Shown here: positions 1 to 11,163 of the stretch, piece after piece
Numbering within the stretch: the stretch's first letter is position 1
Layout of the letters: every line of letters begins with the position of its first letter
Assembly: GCA_034509755.1 (NCBI GenBank)
Contig: CM067539.1
Span: forward strand, 22,291,001 to 22,355,000
Reading direction: 5' to 3'
DNA from: Anisodus tanguticus
Taxonomy: Eukaryota > Streptophyta > Magnoliopsida > Solanales > Solanaceae
DNA length: 64,000 nt
Translations under genes and position numbers: made by a program
The notes under the pieces: model-generated
Seen by the model: the letters and a program-made list of their open reading frames with translations, nothing else
Told to the model about the DNA's origin: nothing
Database searches by the model: none

Positions 1-1538
1 ATGGTTTTTCCAACGCTTGCCAAACTTTCCGTGCTTGAACTTTCCATGCTTAAACTTGCCATGATGGCCGAAATGGCCATAAGGACCTCCGTGATGACCA
101 TGCATGAGATGGTGAGCCCCATATGCAGCAGCTGCTGCTGCTGCACCACCGGCTAGCATTCCTCCCATATGAGGTCTATGCCCTGTAAAAGTTCTGAATA
201 GTCAACCAACTGTAACGTAAAAGATATTAATAAAATCTGTTTTCATACTACTACAAGTTCATGTACTCATTGGTTGCTTAAAAGAAGCAAAAATTCACTT
301 GTCAAATGATGGATTTAAATGGACAATGCAAAGACGTATGCAGATAGAAGGAGAAAAACAGATTATACAAGATGCCATCACTCTCTTTGGGGTATCTTTC
401 ATGGTAGTCTATATAATCAGGAACAGAGAAAAACCAAAACTAAGATTTGATCATCAAGCAGTAAGGAAGCATATATATAGCAGTCAGGACCAGTACTAGT
501 AAAGTTAATATCAATCCCATGTTGAAGTAGCACATCCATGTGAAAATCAAACAAGGAAGCATATATAAAAGCACGTCCAAACCAAAATGAAGATCTGATC
601 ATCAGATCATGCATTTGAATTCATGTGAAAAGCCATTCTACAGCAACCACTAGTAAGCTACAAGCCAGGGACATTGCCTCTAGGGTATACGTTAATTGTT
701 TACGTTAACAACCAGAGCAAGAAGCAGGTAGCAAACATTCTCAGATAACCAAAACCAGCCTAGTGTGTATCAGCATCATTAACCTTTTTAAGAACACGGA
801 TACCCTCCCCCTCTCCCCAACAACAAAACCCAAAAACAGAGGCATAGTGTTTCTCCACAAAGCTGCAAGGTCTATAGTTAGTCTGTTTGTTAAGGTGGTC
901 ACACATACGAAATGACCACATGGGTGATCAACGTTTTCCCCTTGCAAATATGCAAGTTAAGGATCTAAAAGTTAGGCTCAAGGTGCGCGCAAGCTGGCCC
1001 AAACACCACAGTTATAAAAAAAGGATCAAAAAGTTAGGGGGTCTAATGCTCCACTCTCAATCCTATGGACTGTCACCCTTGAGGTTTCAGATCATCTTGT
1101 TGTACTCCTTACATATAATTCACTAATTCAGTCATGGTATCACAAAGAAAAATGCAATTAATCAGAAAAATGTGCAAGAAAGAGAACATGGATGTGCAAA
1201 GGAAATTATATCTTGAAGCAGATTTAAAAGCAGAGAAGCAATGAATTACCATAATGTGAAGCTGATGGACCAGGATAGTAGGTAGGAGGATAACCAGCAG
1301 GCGGATATCCACCATGCTGAGGATATGCAGGTGGCGGGTATCCACCGTGAGGAGGAGGATATCCTGCTGGTGGGTATCCACCGTGAGGAGGATAGCCAGA
1401 AGGCGGGTACCCTTGTGGTGGATATCCATATCCTTGAGGTGGATATCCCCCATAGCCTCCATGGTGTTGATGGCCCGCAGCATATCCAGCAATATGAGAA
1501 AACAGTCCTTTGTCATCACTTCCATGCTTGTCCCCCAT
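1..1538 (-). CDS. Glycine-rich A3-like protein (GYPP repeats), 3' end outside window
   Basis: Two exons on the minus strand: 1538-1250 and 182-1, joined by a phase-1 GT/AG intron; the frame is open to the window edge, so the stop is missing. At least 157 residues. The N-terminus reads MGDKHGSDDKGLFSHIAGY, followed by about 12 short proline/glycine/tyrosine repeats of the GYPPQGYPP and HGGYPPAGYPP kind. Exon 2 adds an alanine run and a His/Gly/Lys tail with repeated GKFKHGKF units. This order (conserved head, GYPP repeats, Ala-rich hydrophobic stretch, HGK tail) is that of the plant glycine-rich protein A3 family, whose biochemical role is not established. The start was chosen at 1538 because the family head begins there; an in-frame ATG 18 bases upstream (1556) gives only an MNLKRK extension. 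Family identity is firm, function is not. Confidence 0.82.
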
Positions 1539-3671
1539 TTTTCTTTTCAAATTCAATAATCAGAGCCTGGACCGTAACAAGAACAATAAGGATGTTAATA
1601 TTCACACTGGATAATTCTACTAGGTAAAAAGGACAATATTAGCTTTTTCCACAATTTAATACCACCCAACCTCCGTCGATTAGCAACTTCAATAACCTTG
1701 TTTCAAAAGCGGATATATGCTTCATGTGAACTTACTTGTTATTCAACATCAAGGAGAACATATAATACAAGTAGAGCACGATCCTTATAGTCAATCAACG
1801 TCAACAGTCTTATTGTAGATCTTTTCCTACGAGTGTATTTCAACCAAATAAACTAAATTTTTGGTGAGCAACAAACAAATTTCAGACTGTCCTTGAAGCC
1901 AATTGGCTTATGTGCTATCATTAAACTCATTACTGCATCTTGACTTTTTATTAAAGGTCATGAAAAACTAACCTAATAAACATACAACAACTCGGGATGT
2001 CACAACTTGATAAGCTGATTATCTAATTCAATCTTTTTAAAGGGAGAATAATTACACTAACACAAAGAAGAAGCTGCACAAACTACATACATCTTTGGAC
2101 AATATCAACTTTTTTCTATACCAGTACAAATTGTTTGCCCGGTATTGGGAGGAAAAAGCACCATCTCTTCCACCTCAGAAAGAAGATCAATCATCAACTT
2201 ACTACAACTAAAACACTATCAAGCTAAATCCAAAGATTTGGTTACCCCCCCCCCCCCCCTCTTTTCTACTGGGAGATTAGGGTATACAGAACATAAAATG
2301 AACAAAGATCTAAACCACCAGAATTAGGTCTATTTTACGCGCAAAACAAGAATAAGCATAACTAAGGACAGGGGCATATGCAACCTTATAGCATCGGGTT
2401 CATTCAAGCCGATACTTTCGATCTAGAGTATAAATTTATTAACATTACAATAAATAGTAAGTACGAACTCATAATTTTAAAATTTTCCAATTTTGAATAG
2501 GTTCAATATCAAAAACCTTAAAGGTTAAATCTTGGATCCGTCTCAGACTAAGGATCAATGCAGCAAAACAGATACATGATCAACTGTAACGCAGAAACAC
2601 AAACATGGCAATATAAAAAAACTGAAACAAGTTCTATCACCTAAACCCCACCAAGAAACAAAATAAGAGAATCTTGAAAATATCACAAAAATAAAGCAGA
2701 GAATTTTGGCAAAGAGATTCTATTCAAAACCCAAATACCAAAAATACATTACAGTAATGATTGAAGAAGAAAGGAGTCACCTTGTTGGACCAAAGAGATT
2801 GGTTTTGAAATTTGTTTGATACGTCTGTAGTTCAATTTTGTTCAATACAGAGAGCACCTGAACTTTGAAACTTATAGTATATTGATTTCAGAAATTTTGT
2901 ATATTTATAACAATCAAATTTTAAATTACACGTTTTCTAAATATATAACATATAAGTAGTATATAGGAATCTTATCCTCACAATTTTTCCTTTACGCGTA
3001 ACTTCAGCGTCACTTTTTATGGAGTATATTTCTTTTTGGGAAATTTTCAAAATATATATTTGTATTACATTATAACTCGGGCAATCGTTATACATAATGT
3101 ATCAATCTTGTATTGAAGTAGATAAATACTATATAAAAGATTTTTATACACAAATATGATAAAAACTTATTTATATCGGGTGATTACACCTCATCAATGG
3201 ATGTATGACATGTGTTTAAATATATATAACTATCACTTAATCGTGATTAATTAATGTATATATTCAATTCATTAAATCACTTAACCATGGTAAATTGCAT
3301 TAGTTTGACGTAAATACTCGATGTAGGTAAATATTTACCAACAAATATGTGCTAAACCGAATAACAAACTTAAAATATGAGCCACGTGGCATAAATATTT
3401 CTCCCGAGCATAATTTTCCCTTTCTTTTCTACTTTCATTTATTGGTTTATCTATTTGTGGAATTTGTAATAGATTTATGTAATGATAATTGATTAGAAAA
3501 TTGAGATCGCACACGTATGCATGGAGTGTCCCAAGGAATAAAGTAAGCGAATCTTACTGGTTGGTATATAAGTCCCTTTTAATTAACTAACAAAATTTTC
3601 CAAAACATAAAAAATGACTTAAGAATCGACTAATTTTGTTGGATAAAGACCAGCTTGTGACAATTGGTTAA
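1539..3671. other. 5' region of the A3-like gene and intergenic DNA
   Basis: No coding exon was found. On the minus strand a possible untranslated exon lies near 2780-2860, ending CAACAAG before GTGACT, with an acceptor-like CAG close to 1567, so a 5'-UTR intron of about 1.2 kb is plausible but unproven. A poly-C run sits near 2246-2260. The rest is AT-rich intergenic sequence up to the copia insertion. Confidence 0.4.
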
Positions 3672-3962
3672 TGAAAATATACAAAGATATACACGGTATA
3701 CAATACCTTGTGTATACCGTGTATATTGCGGAAACCCATTACAAGTGGGAGACCGTGATATACACGGTATGCACAACCGTGAATATCCCTATTTTGGTAA
3801 CATATTATTTGTATTATTTGTATATAATTAGCATTGTACACTTATCATAATTGTAGGATTCTTGTACAACTAGAATAGAGTTTTGAGAGTAGAATAGGAA
3901 TATGATTTTCCAGGAAATTGTAAATTGTATATAATCTCTTTCATTAATGATTATTTCTTTCA
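3672..3962 (+). repeat. 5' LTR of copia element
   Basis: Starts TG and ends TTTCA, directly before the primer-binding-like site. Its first 50 bases hold a strong inverted repeat: ATATACACGGTATACAA is followed closely by TTGTGTATACCGTGTATAT. Compared with the 3' LTR it carries substitutions and small indels, so the insertion is not recent. Confidence 0.92.
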
Positions 3963-4025
3963 TGATATCAGAAGTCTAGGTTTCACATACCTCCTTCTCC
4001 AAAGCTTCCGCTTGTCTCGATTTTC

Positions 4026-5190
4026 TTGAGTTCCGAGGCCTTCCTCGATTTTCGTGCCAAGTTCTTCCTCATCTCTTCCCAAATTTTCTTTCAAATCCCT
4101 CAAATCACCTATTGTTCTTTCGTTATGTCTACGTCAAAGAACATATTTCATCATGCCCTTACTATTTCCAACATCAAGAACCACATCCCTATTGATCTTG
4201 AGATGGAAAACGTCCAATACGCGACGTGGGCAGAGTTGTTCAAAATTCACGCCATTTCACATCAGGTTCTCCATCACATAATTCCTCCCGCTACCCCTAC
4301 TCCCGCGGAGGATCCTCAATTATGGATTACTCTTGATGCTACCGTCCTTCAGTTGATTTATTCCACTATTTCTACCGACCTTTTACAGACGATTATTGAG
4401 CTGGATACTACGGCTATGGCTACATGGAATAGATTGCGTGATATATTTCAGGATAACCAACATTCCCGCATTGTCACCCTTGAGCAGGAATTTTCCTAAG
4501 TCAGCATAGAAGATTTCCCGAATGTTTCAACTTATTGTAAACGTCTCAAGGAGTTGGCGGACCAACTCCGTAACGTTGGGGCACCTGTTACCAATAATCG
4601 TCTTGTTCTACAAATGGCCGGCCTTTCTGAGGCCTATAATGGCATTGGAACTCTCCTCCGTTAGAGTAATCTGCTTCCCTCTTTTTATCAAGTCCGCTCA
4701 ATGCTTACGTTAGAAGAAGTCGACTTGGCGAAAAAGGCGGCTACCGGCGCCAGTTCCGTGGCGATGATGACTTTGCCCAATAACTCTAACGGGTTTGTTG
4801 ACAATTCGGGCCAAAACAGCAACAACGGTGGCGGCAAGAAGTGTTAAAACCGTAAAAATAATGGCAAGAATCGTGGCGGCAACAACGGTAGCGACCGGAA
4901 TTGTGTCACCACCGACGGGAACAGTAACGACGGCGGGGGTGGGCCTCGGGGTTCTAGGCCCCAGCTGGCCTAGTCTCAGCCTTGGGCTCCCTAGCAGTGG
5001 GCCTGGATCAGTTGCCAGTGGCCTAGTCCCGCCTACTGCCCTTCCTACTATTTTCATCAGCCTTGGGCCTCGGTCCGACCTCCTCACAGGCCCAATCTCT
5101 CGGGTCAGCAGTCCAATGTACTTGGGCCTCGACCCCAATAATCCTTCAATGCAGTGGGCCCCACACCAACTCCGACAGATATTGAGACCG
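4026..5190 (+). pseudogene. copia gag remnant
   Basis: The open stretch at 4026-4499 encodes the N-terminal gag part with motifs such as NVQYATWAELFKIHA and DTTAMATWNRLRDIF, typical of plant copia gag (UBN2/retrotran_gag families). A stop follows at about 4498, and the remaining gag continues in broken frames to about 5190, with an Asn/Gly-rich stretch and then a segment encoding Pro/Ala/Leu-rich sequence. A recognisable zinc knuckle was not found intact. In the complete element gag would form the particle that packages the RNA; here it is disabled. Confidence 0.82.
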
Positions 5191-5199
5191 TAATACATA

Positions 5200-8100
5200 T
5201 GCTTGGATTGAATCCTCCAGACCCGAATTGGTACATGGACACCGGCGCCACCTCTCACATGACGTCCGACTAAGGTACTCTCTCGTGTTATTTCAATTTG
5301 AGCAAAAATCGTGGCATTACAATACTATTCCAATTCATGGTTACGGTACTACAACTTTGTCTCCCCCACATCCACCTCTTGTCTTAAAAAATACCCTTCA
5401 TGCCCCGAACTTAATTAAAAATTTGGTGTCTGTCCGTAAATTCACCACTGATAATTGGGTTTCTGTTAATTTTGATCCTTTTGGATTTTTTGTGAAGGAC
5501 TTCAAAACGGGGATACCTCTCATGAGATGCAATAGTAGGGGAGATCTTTATCCACTCACGTCCACCTCAAGTTTCTCGAGTCCAGCCATGCCATCGGCAT
5601 TTGCAGCTCTAGCTCCTTCCTTGTGGCATGCACGTTTGGGTCACCCTAGGTCGTCTATTGTTTCTTCTTTACATAAAAACAATTTTATATCTTGTAAGGG
5701 TACGCATAGTACTCCAAGTTGTCATTCTTGTCCTTTAGAAAAACATGTTAGATTACCATTTGTAGCCTCTACGTCTCGTACTTTGATGCCTTTTGATATT
5801 ATTCATAGCGATTTATGGACTTCTCCGGTTCTCAGTTCTGTGGGCCATCGTTATTATGTTCTATTTTTTTATGATTATTCTAATTTTTTATAGACCTTTC
5901 CATTAGCGAAAAAATCACAAGTTTTTTCCACCTTCTTAAAATTTAGAGCATTTATAAGTACCCAATTCAAACGAGAAATCAAAAATATTCAATGTGATAA
6001 TGACAAAGAATATGATAATCGGTTGTTTCGGGATTTTTGTGATACTAATGGCATAAATTTTCATTTCTCTTGTCCTCATACGTCCTCACAAAATTGGAAA
6101 GCCGAACGCAAAATTCGTACCATTAATAATATTATCCGCACTTTATTGGTCCATGCTTCCGTACCCCCTTCCTTTTGGCATCATGCTCTACAAATGACTA
6201 CTTATCTCCTTAACATACTTCCTACCAAATGATTGGCTTATTCACCCCCTCTTAAAATCCTCTATAATAAGGATCATTCGTATTCACATCTTAGGGTCTT
6301 GGGTGCTTATGTTATCCACTATTTCTGTCAACTACTATTAACAAACTTCAAGCCCGTTCTACCCCTTGTGTGTTTTTGGGTTATCCATCTAATCATCGTT
6401 GTTACAAGTGTTTTGATTTCTCGTCTAGTAAAATTATAATTAGTCGTCATATTATTTTTGATGAAACCCAATTTTCGTTTGCTAAAGTGAGTAGTCCCAG
6501 GCCTAGTTCGTATAATTTTTTGGATGACGAGGTCTCCCCATATATTATCCACCATTTATCGGATGTGTCCCGCACCTAAAATCTGCCATCGGGCCCACTG
6601 CCTGCTGGCCCTGTTGTTCCGTCGAATCTGCCCAGTGGGCCAGACACTCGGCCCGGTATCGATCTCGGTAATGTTCTAGTGGTCCACCACCTGCCCCGCC
6701 TTTATTCCGCTTTCGGTTCCGTTATTGGGCAGCCCACCGTCTGTCTGTCCGGTCGGTTCGTCGTCCCGATCCACACACTGCCCAAAATCCACCCATTTCC
6801 TCCTCGAGTCAAGGGCCAGTTACTCGTAGTCAAAGGGGTATTTTAAAACCAAAACGACATTTTAGTCTCAATTCTAATGTCTCTAAATCCCCTCTACCAC
6901 GTAACCCAATGTCTGCCTTAAATAACCCGAATTGAAATTGGCTATGACCGACGAATATAATGCTCTTATTGAAAATAAGACGTGGGAGTTGGTCTCACGT
7001 CCTTCTGGTGTTAATATTATTCGGTCTATGTTGATTTTTACTCATAAAGATACTTCTGATGGCTCTTTTGCGAGACATAAGGCTCAACTTGTAGGTGATG
7101 GTAAAACTCAACAGATTGGCGTGCATTGTGGTGAGACATTTAGTCTGGTGGTCAAACCGGCTACTATTCATACTATTCTCAGTCTGGCTCTTTCAAAGGC
7201 ATGTCTCATTCATCAGTTAGATATGAATAATGCTTTCTTCAATGGTGATCTTAAGGAGACCGTTTACATGCATCAACCCTTGGGCTTTCGAGACCCCAAA
7301 TATCCTTATCATGTATGTTTATTGAAGAAGTCCTTGTATGGGCTTAAGGAGGCCCCACGGGCTTGGTATAAGAGATTTGCAAACTATGTTTCGTCTATTG
7401 GATTTTCTCACAACAGGTCTGATAATTCATTGTTCATATATCGTCGTGGTACTTCCCTGGCTTATATTCTATTATATGTGGATGATATTATCTTGACTGC
7501 CTCTACTGATGCTTTGCACAAATCTATCATGACCATGCTCAATTCTGAGTTTGCTATGAAAGACTTGGGGCCCTTGAGTTACTTTTTGGGGATTGTTGTC
7601 TCTGGTCATGCAGGTGGATTATTCTTATCACAACGAAAGTATGCCGCTGAGATAATTGAAAGGGTTGGTATGTCCTCGTGTAAGTCTACTTCCACTCCAG
7701 TTGATACTAAGCCCAAGCTGGGTGCTGCGGCTGGCTCACCTTACGAGGATCCCACTCACTATCGCAGTCTTACTGGAGCTCTTGAGTATCTTACGTTCAC
7801 GAGATCGGATATTACGTATGTCATACAACAGATGTGTTTGTTTATGCATGATCCTCGGTTGGAGCACATGAATGCGCTCAGACGCATTATCCGATACATC
7901 CAGGGGACACTTGACTATGGCTTGCATCTATATCCATCATCGACCTCTATACTTGTCTTGTATACCTATGCTGATTGAGGTGGTTGTCCAGATACCAGAC
8001 GTTCCACGTCTAGTTATTGCATATTTCTTGGTGATAACTTGGTCTCATGGTCTGCCAAACGACATGCTACCTTATAACGCTCCAGTGCAAAGGCCGAGTA

Positions 8101-8437
8101 TTGAGGAGTGGCCAATGTGGTTTCTGAATCATGTTGGTTACGTCATCTTCTCTTAGAGCTTCACTTTCCCATTCAAAAAACTACCTTGGTATATTGTGAT
8201 AATATTAGTGTCGTATATCTTTCTGGGAATTCGATTCAACACCAGCGCACTAAACATATTGAGATGGATATCCATTTCGTTTGTGAAAAGGTAGCTCATG
8301 GACAAGTACGCCTCTTACATGTTCCTTCCAGGTATCAAATTGCAGACATCTTCACTAAGGGTCTTCCCTCGGTCCTATTTGAAGATTTTAGGGACAATCT
8401 CAGCGTACGAAAATCGTCCACTATGACTGCAGGGGTG
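5200..8437 (+). pseudogene. copia pol remnant (PR-IN-RT-RH)
   Basis: In order: aspartic protease around 5229-5270 (WYMDTGATSHMTSD); the pre-integrase HxxxC zinc region near 5620-5750 (LWHARLGHP, then CHSCPLEKH); the integrase core with the first catalytic Asp in HSDLW near 5810 and a stop soon after; a later integrase part at 6023-6232; the region linking IN to RT at 6370-6580; reverse transcriptase at 6932-7978 with an intact YVDDIIL catalytic box; and RNase H to about 8430 with CDNISVVYLS and the final DIFTKGL. The stops at about 5892, 6230, 7976 and 8154 and several frame changes break it. It is closely related to the antisense fragment at 28965-29590. Confidence 0.9.
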
Positions 8438-8739
8438 TGAAAATATACAAAGATATACACGGTATACAATACCTTGTGTATACTGCGTATATCACGGAAA
8501 CCCATCACAAGTGGGAGACCATGATAAACACAGTATATACAGTCGTGTATATCCCTATTTTGGTAACATATTATTTGTATATAATTAGCATTGTACACTT
8601 ACCATAATTGTAGGATTCTTGTACAACTAGAATATGGTTTTGGGAGTAGAATAGGAATAAGATTTTCTATATTATGGAAATTGTAAATTATATATATAAT
8701 CTTTCATTAATGAAAATAATGAAGGGATTATTTCTTTTA
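8438..8739 (+). repeat. 3' LTR of copia element
   Basis: Direct repeat of 3672-3962, beginning TGAAAATATAC after the purine tract and ending TTTTA, with C-to-T change of the usual CA end. It is followed at once by the target duplication GTTAA. It is longer than the 5' LTR near its end, where it has an extra AAATAATGAAGGG-like segment. Confidence 0.92.
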
Positions 8740-8998
8740 GTTAAGAGGATTGGGTCACTTATATTAATCTCCTTATTATCTAATAAAATATTTTCAACGA
8801 CGGGTAATTATTGGTATCCCTCAATTCTTAACAAAAAATTTGAGTTAAAATCTTAGAACGGAGAACTTTTTCAGTTGGGAGTCATAAATTACTCAGCACG
8901 AAATCGAATTTAGTCAGGTTAGTGAATTAATTAAAAAACAGGGGGAAAAAATGATAGCCAAAGAGAAGAAATGATGTCTTCCCCTTAATAATGTGGGA

Positions 8999-9045
8999 CA
9001 ATTACAACGACAACATGCTCAATGTAATCCTACAAGCGGGAGTCT
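8999..9045 (-). repeat. Degenerate TS-SINE/RTE 3' tail fragment
   Basis: Read on the minus strand, it gives a diverged version of the TS SINE end: a GTAGGATTACATTGAGCATG segment followed by a TTG-like tail. Only about 45 bases are recognisable, and no target duplication was identified. Confidence 0.45.
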
Positions 9046-10555
9046 AGTTCACGCTTTAAATTGTTAATACATCTGATAACATGTTGATATTTCAATGTGA
9101 AATAACGATGGAGTTTGGTAGTTACACGCAATATACTTTCACACACTTATCCAAAACCCAGTTAGTATACAACAACAAACAAACAACAGTATAAAAAAAC
9201 GTATAGTACAAAAATGGCCATCTTTAAAATAATGGACTACGTACATTAAAAAACAAAAGAATACACTACAGAAATATAATAACAATTAATTAAAAGTGTA
9301 ATGCATCTTACTATTGAAATAAGTTACTTATTAAACTGTTTAGCATGCATGAGTATTTATTAGGCACTCAATTTTGACGTTCAAACTTTTAGTACTACTC
9401 AACAAACGGGCAGTTCACCAAATCTCCTCCCTCTAACGATTATTATGCAAAAAGTTGCATGTTGTGGAGCTGAAAGAATCACAAGCATTTGGTACAAATG
9501 TGTATGTGCATGACGTTTTCAATGAGGCAAAAGATCAAGGAAAACTATTGTTTTTTTCAGTCTCGACACCACCTCAACTAACAATTTCAAATCGAAAAAT
9601 AATATTGTAGTTTACTTAATTAAGACAGAGAACCCAGCGCCCCAAAAAAATAATAATTGACCAAATGGGGAAGTTCTTTACCCTCCCGAACGGTGAATAT
9701 AGTAAAGTTAAGAATAAATTAAAGTGGCCCATTTTCATTAGAAAGTTGCACAGCTCTAAAAGAACGCTACATAAACAAAAGGGTGATAATTGGGTAAAAT
9801 TAATTGAAAGGAAGGATAAATCCCAATTACAAAATCTGATGCCAAATATAGCAATTTTGGCTTCGGCTTTGGCTTTGCAGACCCATATCAAACAATGTGA
9901 TGCCCAATGGGTTCTGTTTAGAGGCCCTTTAAGTTTTTTGGTCATAAAGGCACATAGTTGACAAACAAAGCTAGGGTCAGTTTTACAGTATTTGATACAA
10001 GTTCAAATATCGGACGAGCTCAATAGTTTTTGCTTAAATCCTACATTTGTATTAGAAAAGCAATTAAATGTGTGAACCGAGTACTAAAACGAGCTAAGAG
10101 TTCAGTTGCAAGTTCATAACTCGTAAACTTCAAATTCTAGCTCCGCCTTTAATTACAAAACACGCAAAGCATGTGATTCGTCATGAAAAGAAAGATGCTA
10201 CTCTCCCACCTCTTTTTCGAATAGTCAGCACGAATACAATATTCTCTAACCAAAATCAAGACCAATTCAAATATAAATCTTGACATGTAGATAGTTTTTA
10301 ATTGAAAGCATTTTGGCTTCGGGCGCAGATGCCATCAAATGGGCTCGTTGCCACAAAAATGTCATGTCTTAGAATCTCCTTGAAAGTTTCATATTCTTTC
10401 CTTTCAAGAAATCAGAGAATTGAACCTGTCGGACCCCATAGTTCCTCTTGTGGGTGAAAACACGAACTATTTCAGATTGACCAGTATCTTTGCCTAGTTA
10501 GCCAAGAAACTTCTAATATACCAACTAAAAACAACACATTTCATGGTACAAAGAC

Positions 10556-10700
10556 GACAACAACAACATACACAGTGTAATCTCACACGGTGGGGTCTGG
10601 GGAGGGTAGAGTAGACGCAGATCTTACCTCTACCTTGGGAGGTAGAGAGGTTGTTTCCGAAAGACCATCGGCTCAAGAGAACACATGACAACAAGACAAA
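10556..10700 (-). mobile_element. TS-type SINE (or RTE 3' end), 5'-truncated
   Basis: On the plus strand the sequence starts GACAACAACAACATA (the reverse of a TTG-repeat tail), then TGTAATCTCACACGGTGGGG, CTGGGGAGGGTAGAGTAGACGC and AGAGGTTGTTTCCGAAAGACC. These blocks are typical of the 3' half of Solanaceae TS SINEs and of the RTE LINE 3' end they resemble. The same blocks occur in forward orientation at 52650-52760. The tRNA-like 5' part is not clear here. Confidence 0.7.
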
Positions 10701-11163
10701 AAAGGTTAGATAAAGTTTGAAGAAAGTAAAGTAAAGAGATCATAGCAAAATATTGTAGATAAACATTAATGGAGAAATAACATATAATAACAGGAAATTG
10801 AAAGACAAGAACCTACAAGATAACACTACAGTGAAGAAAAAATGAAGAGAAAAAAGATGAGAGCAAGTGTACTTAAAGCATCGTCCTAGTTATATTGCGA
10901 ATCTTTTTGTTCATATGATGTGTAACTTACATACCTCCTTTTTGACGGAGTCTCATTATGTCATCAAGCAACCATAGCCACTCCCTCTAACTTCACACCC
11001 CCATAAATTTAACTCGCATTGCATGAGGCTTTTAGCTCGAGTTGTACAAAGATATATGTATTAAAGGGCACTTCAAAGATCCTAGAAACTCTAATGCCCG
11101 GAGAAGACTAAGAGCAAAATTGTGTGATCCATACTCCCAAACAGCAAGTTATGAACAGGAGAA

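Larger units (their letters stand above)
3672..8739 (+). mobile_element. Ty1-copia LTR retrotransposon, full-length but decayed
   Basis: Two direct LTRs (3672-3962 and 8438-8739) begin TGAAAATATACAAAGATATA. The element is flanked by a perfect 5-bp target duplication GTTAA (3667-3671 and 8740-8744). A primer-binding-like TGATATCAGAAGTCT follows the 5' LTR, and a purine-rich GCAGGGGTG precedes the 3' LTR. The internal order gag, protease, integrase, reverse transcriptase, RNase H is the copia order. Several in-frame stops and frameshifts show that it cannot make a working polyprotein. It lies between the A3-like and TrmB genes, outside their coding exons. Confidence 0.95.
8745..11163. other. 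Intergenic region 3' of the TrmB gene
   Basis: No gene was recognised. Two overlapping open frames on opposite strands at 9616-9961 have no family features. The stretch holds two TS-type SINE or RTE tails (entered separately) and otherwise AT-rich sequence. Confidence 0.5.

Noticed and set aside
2145..2327. 60-codon frame spanning a poly-C run
   Set aside because: Low-complexity stretch upstream of the A3-like gene with no coding features.
4710..5258. Open frames of 132 and 182 codons on both strands
   Set aside because: They are shadows of GC-rich gag sequence inside the copia element, with no family features.
9616..9961. Overlapping open frames of about 100 codons on both strands
   Set aside because: No domain, no splice partners and composition typical of intergenic sequence.
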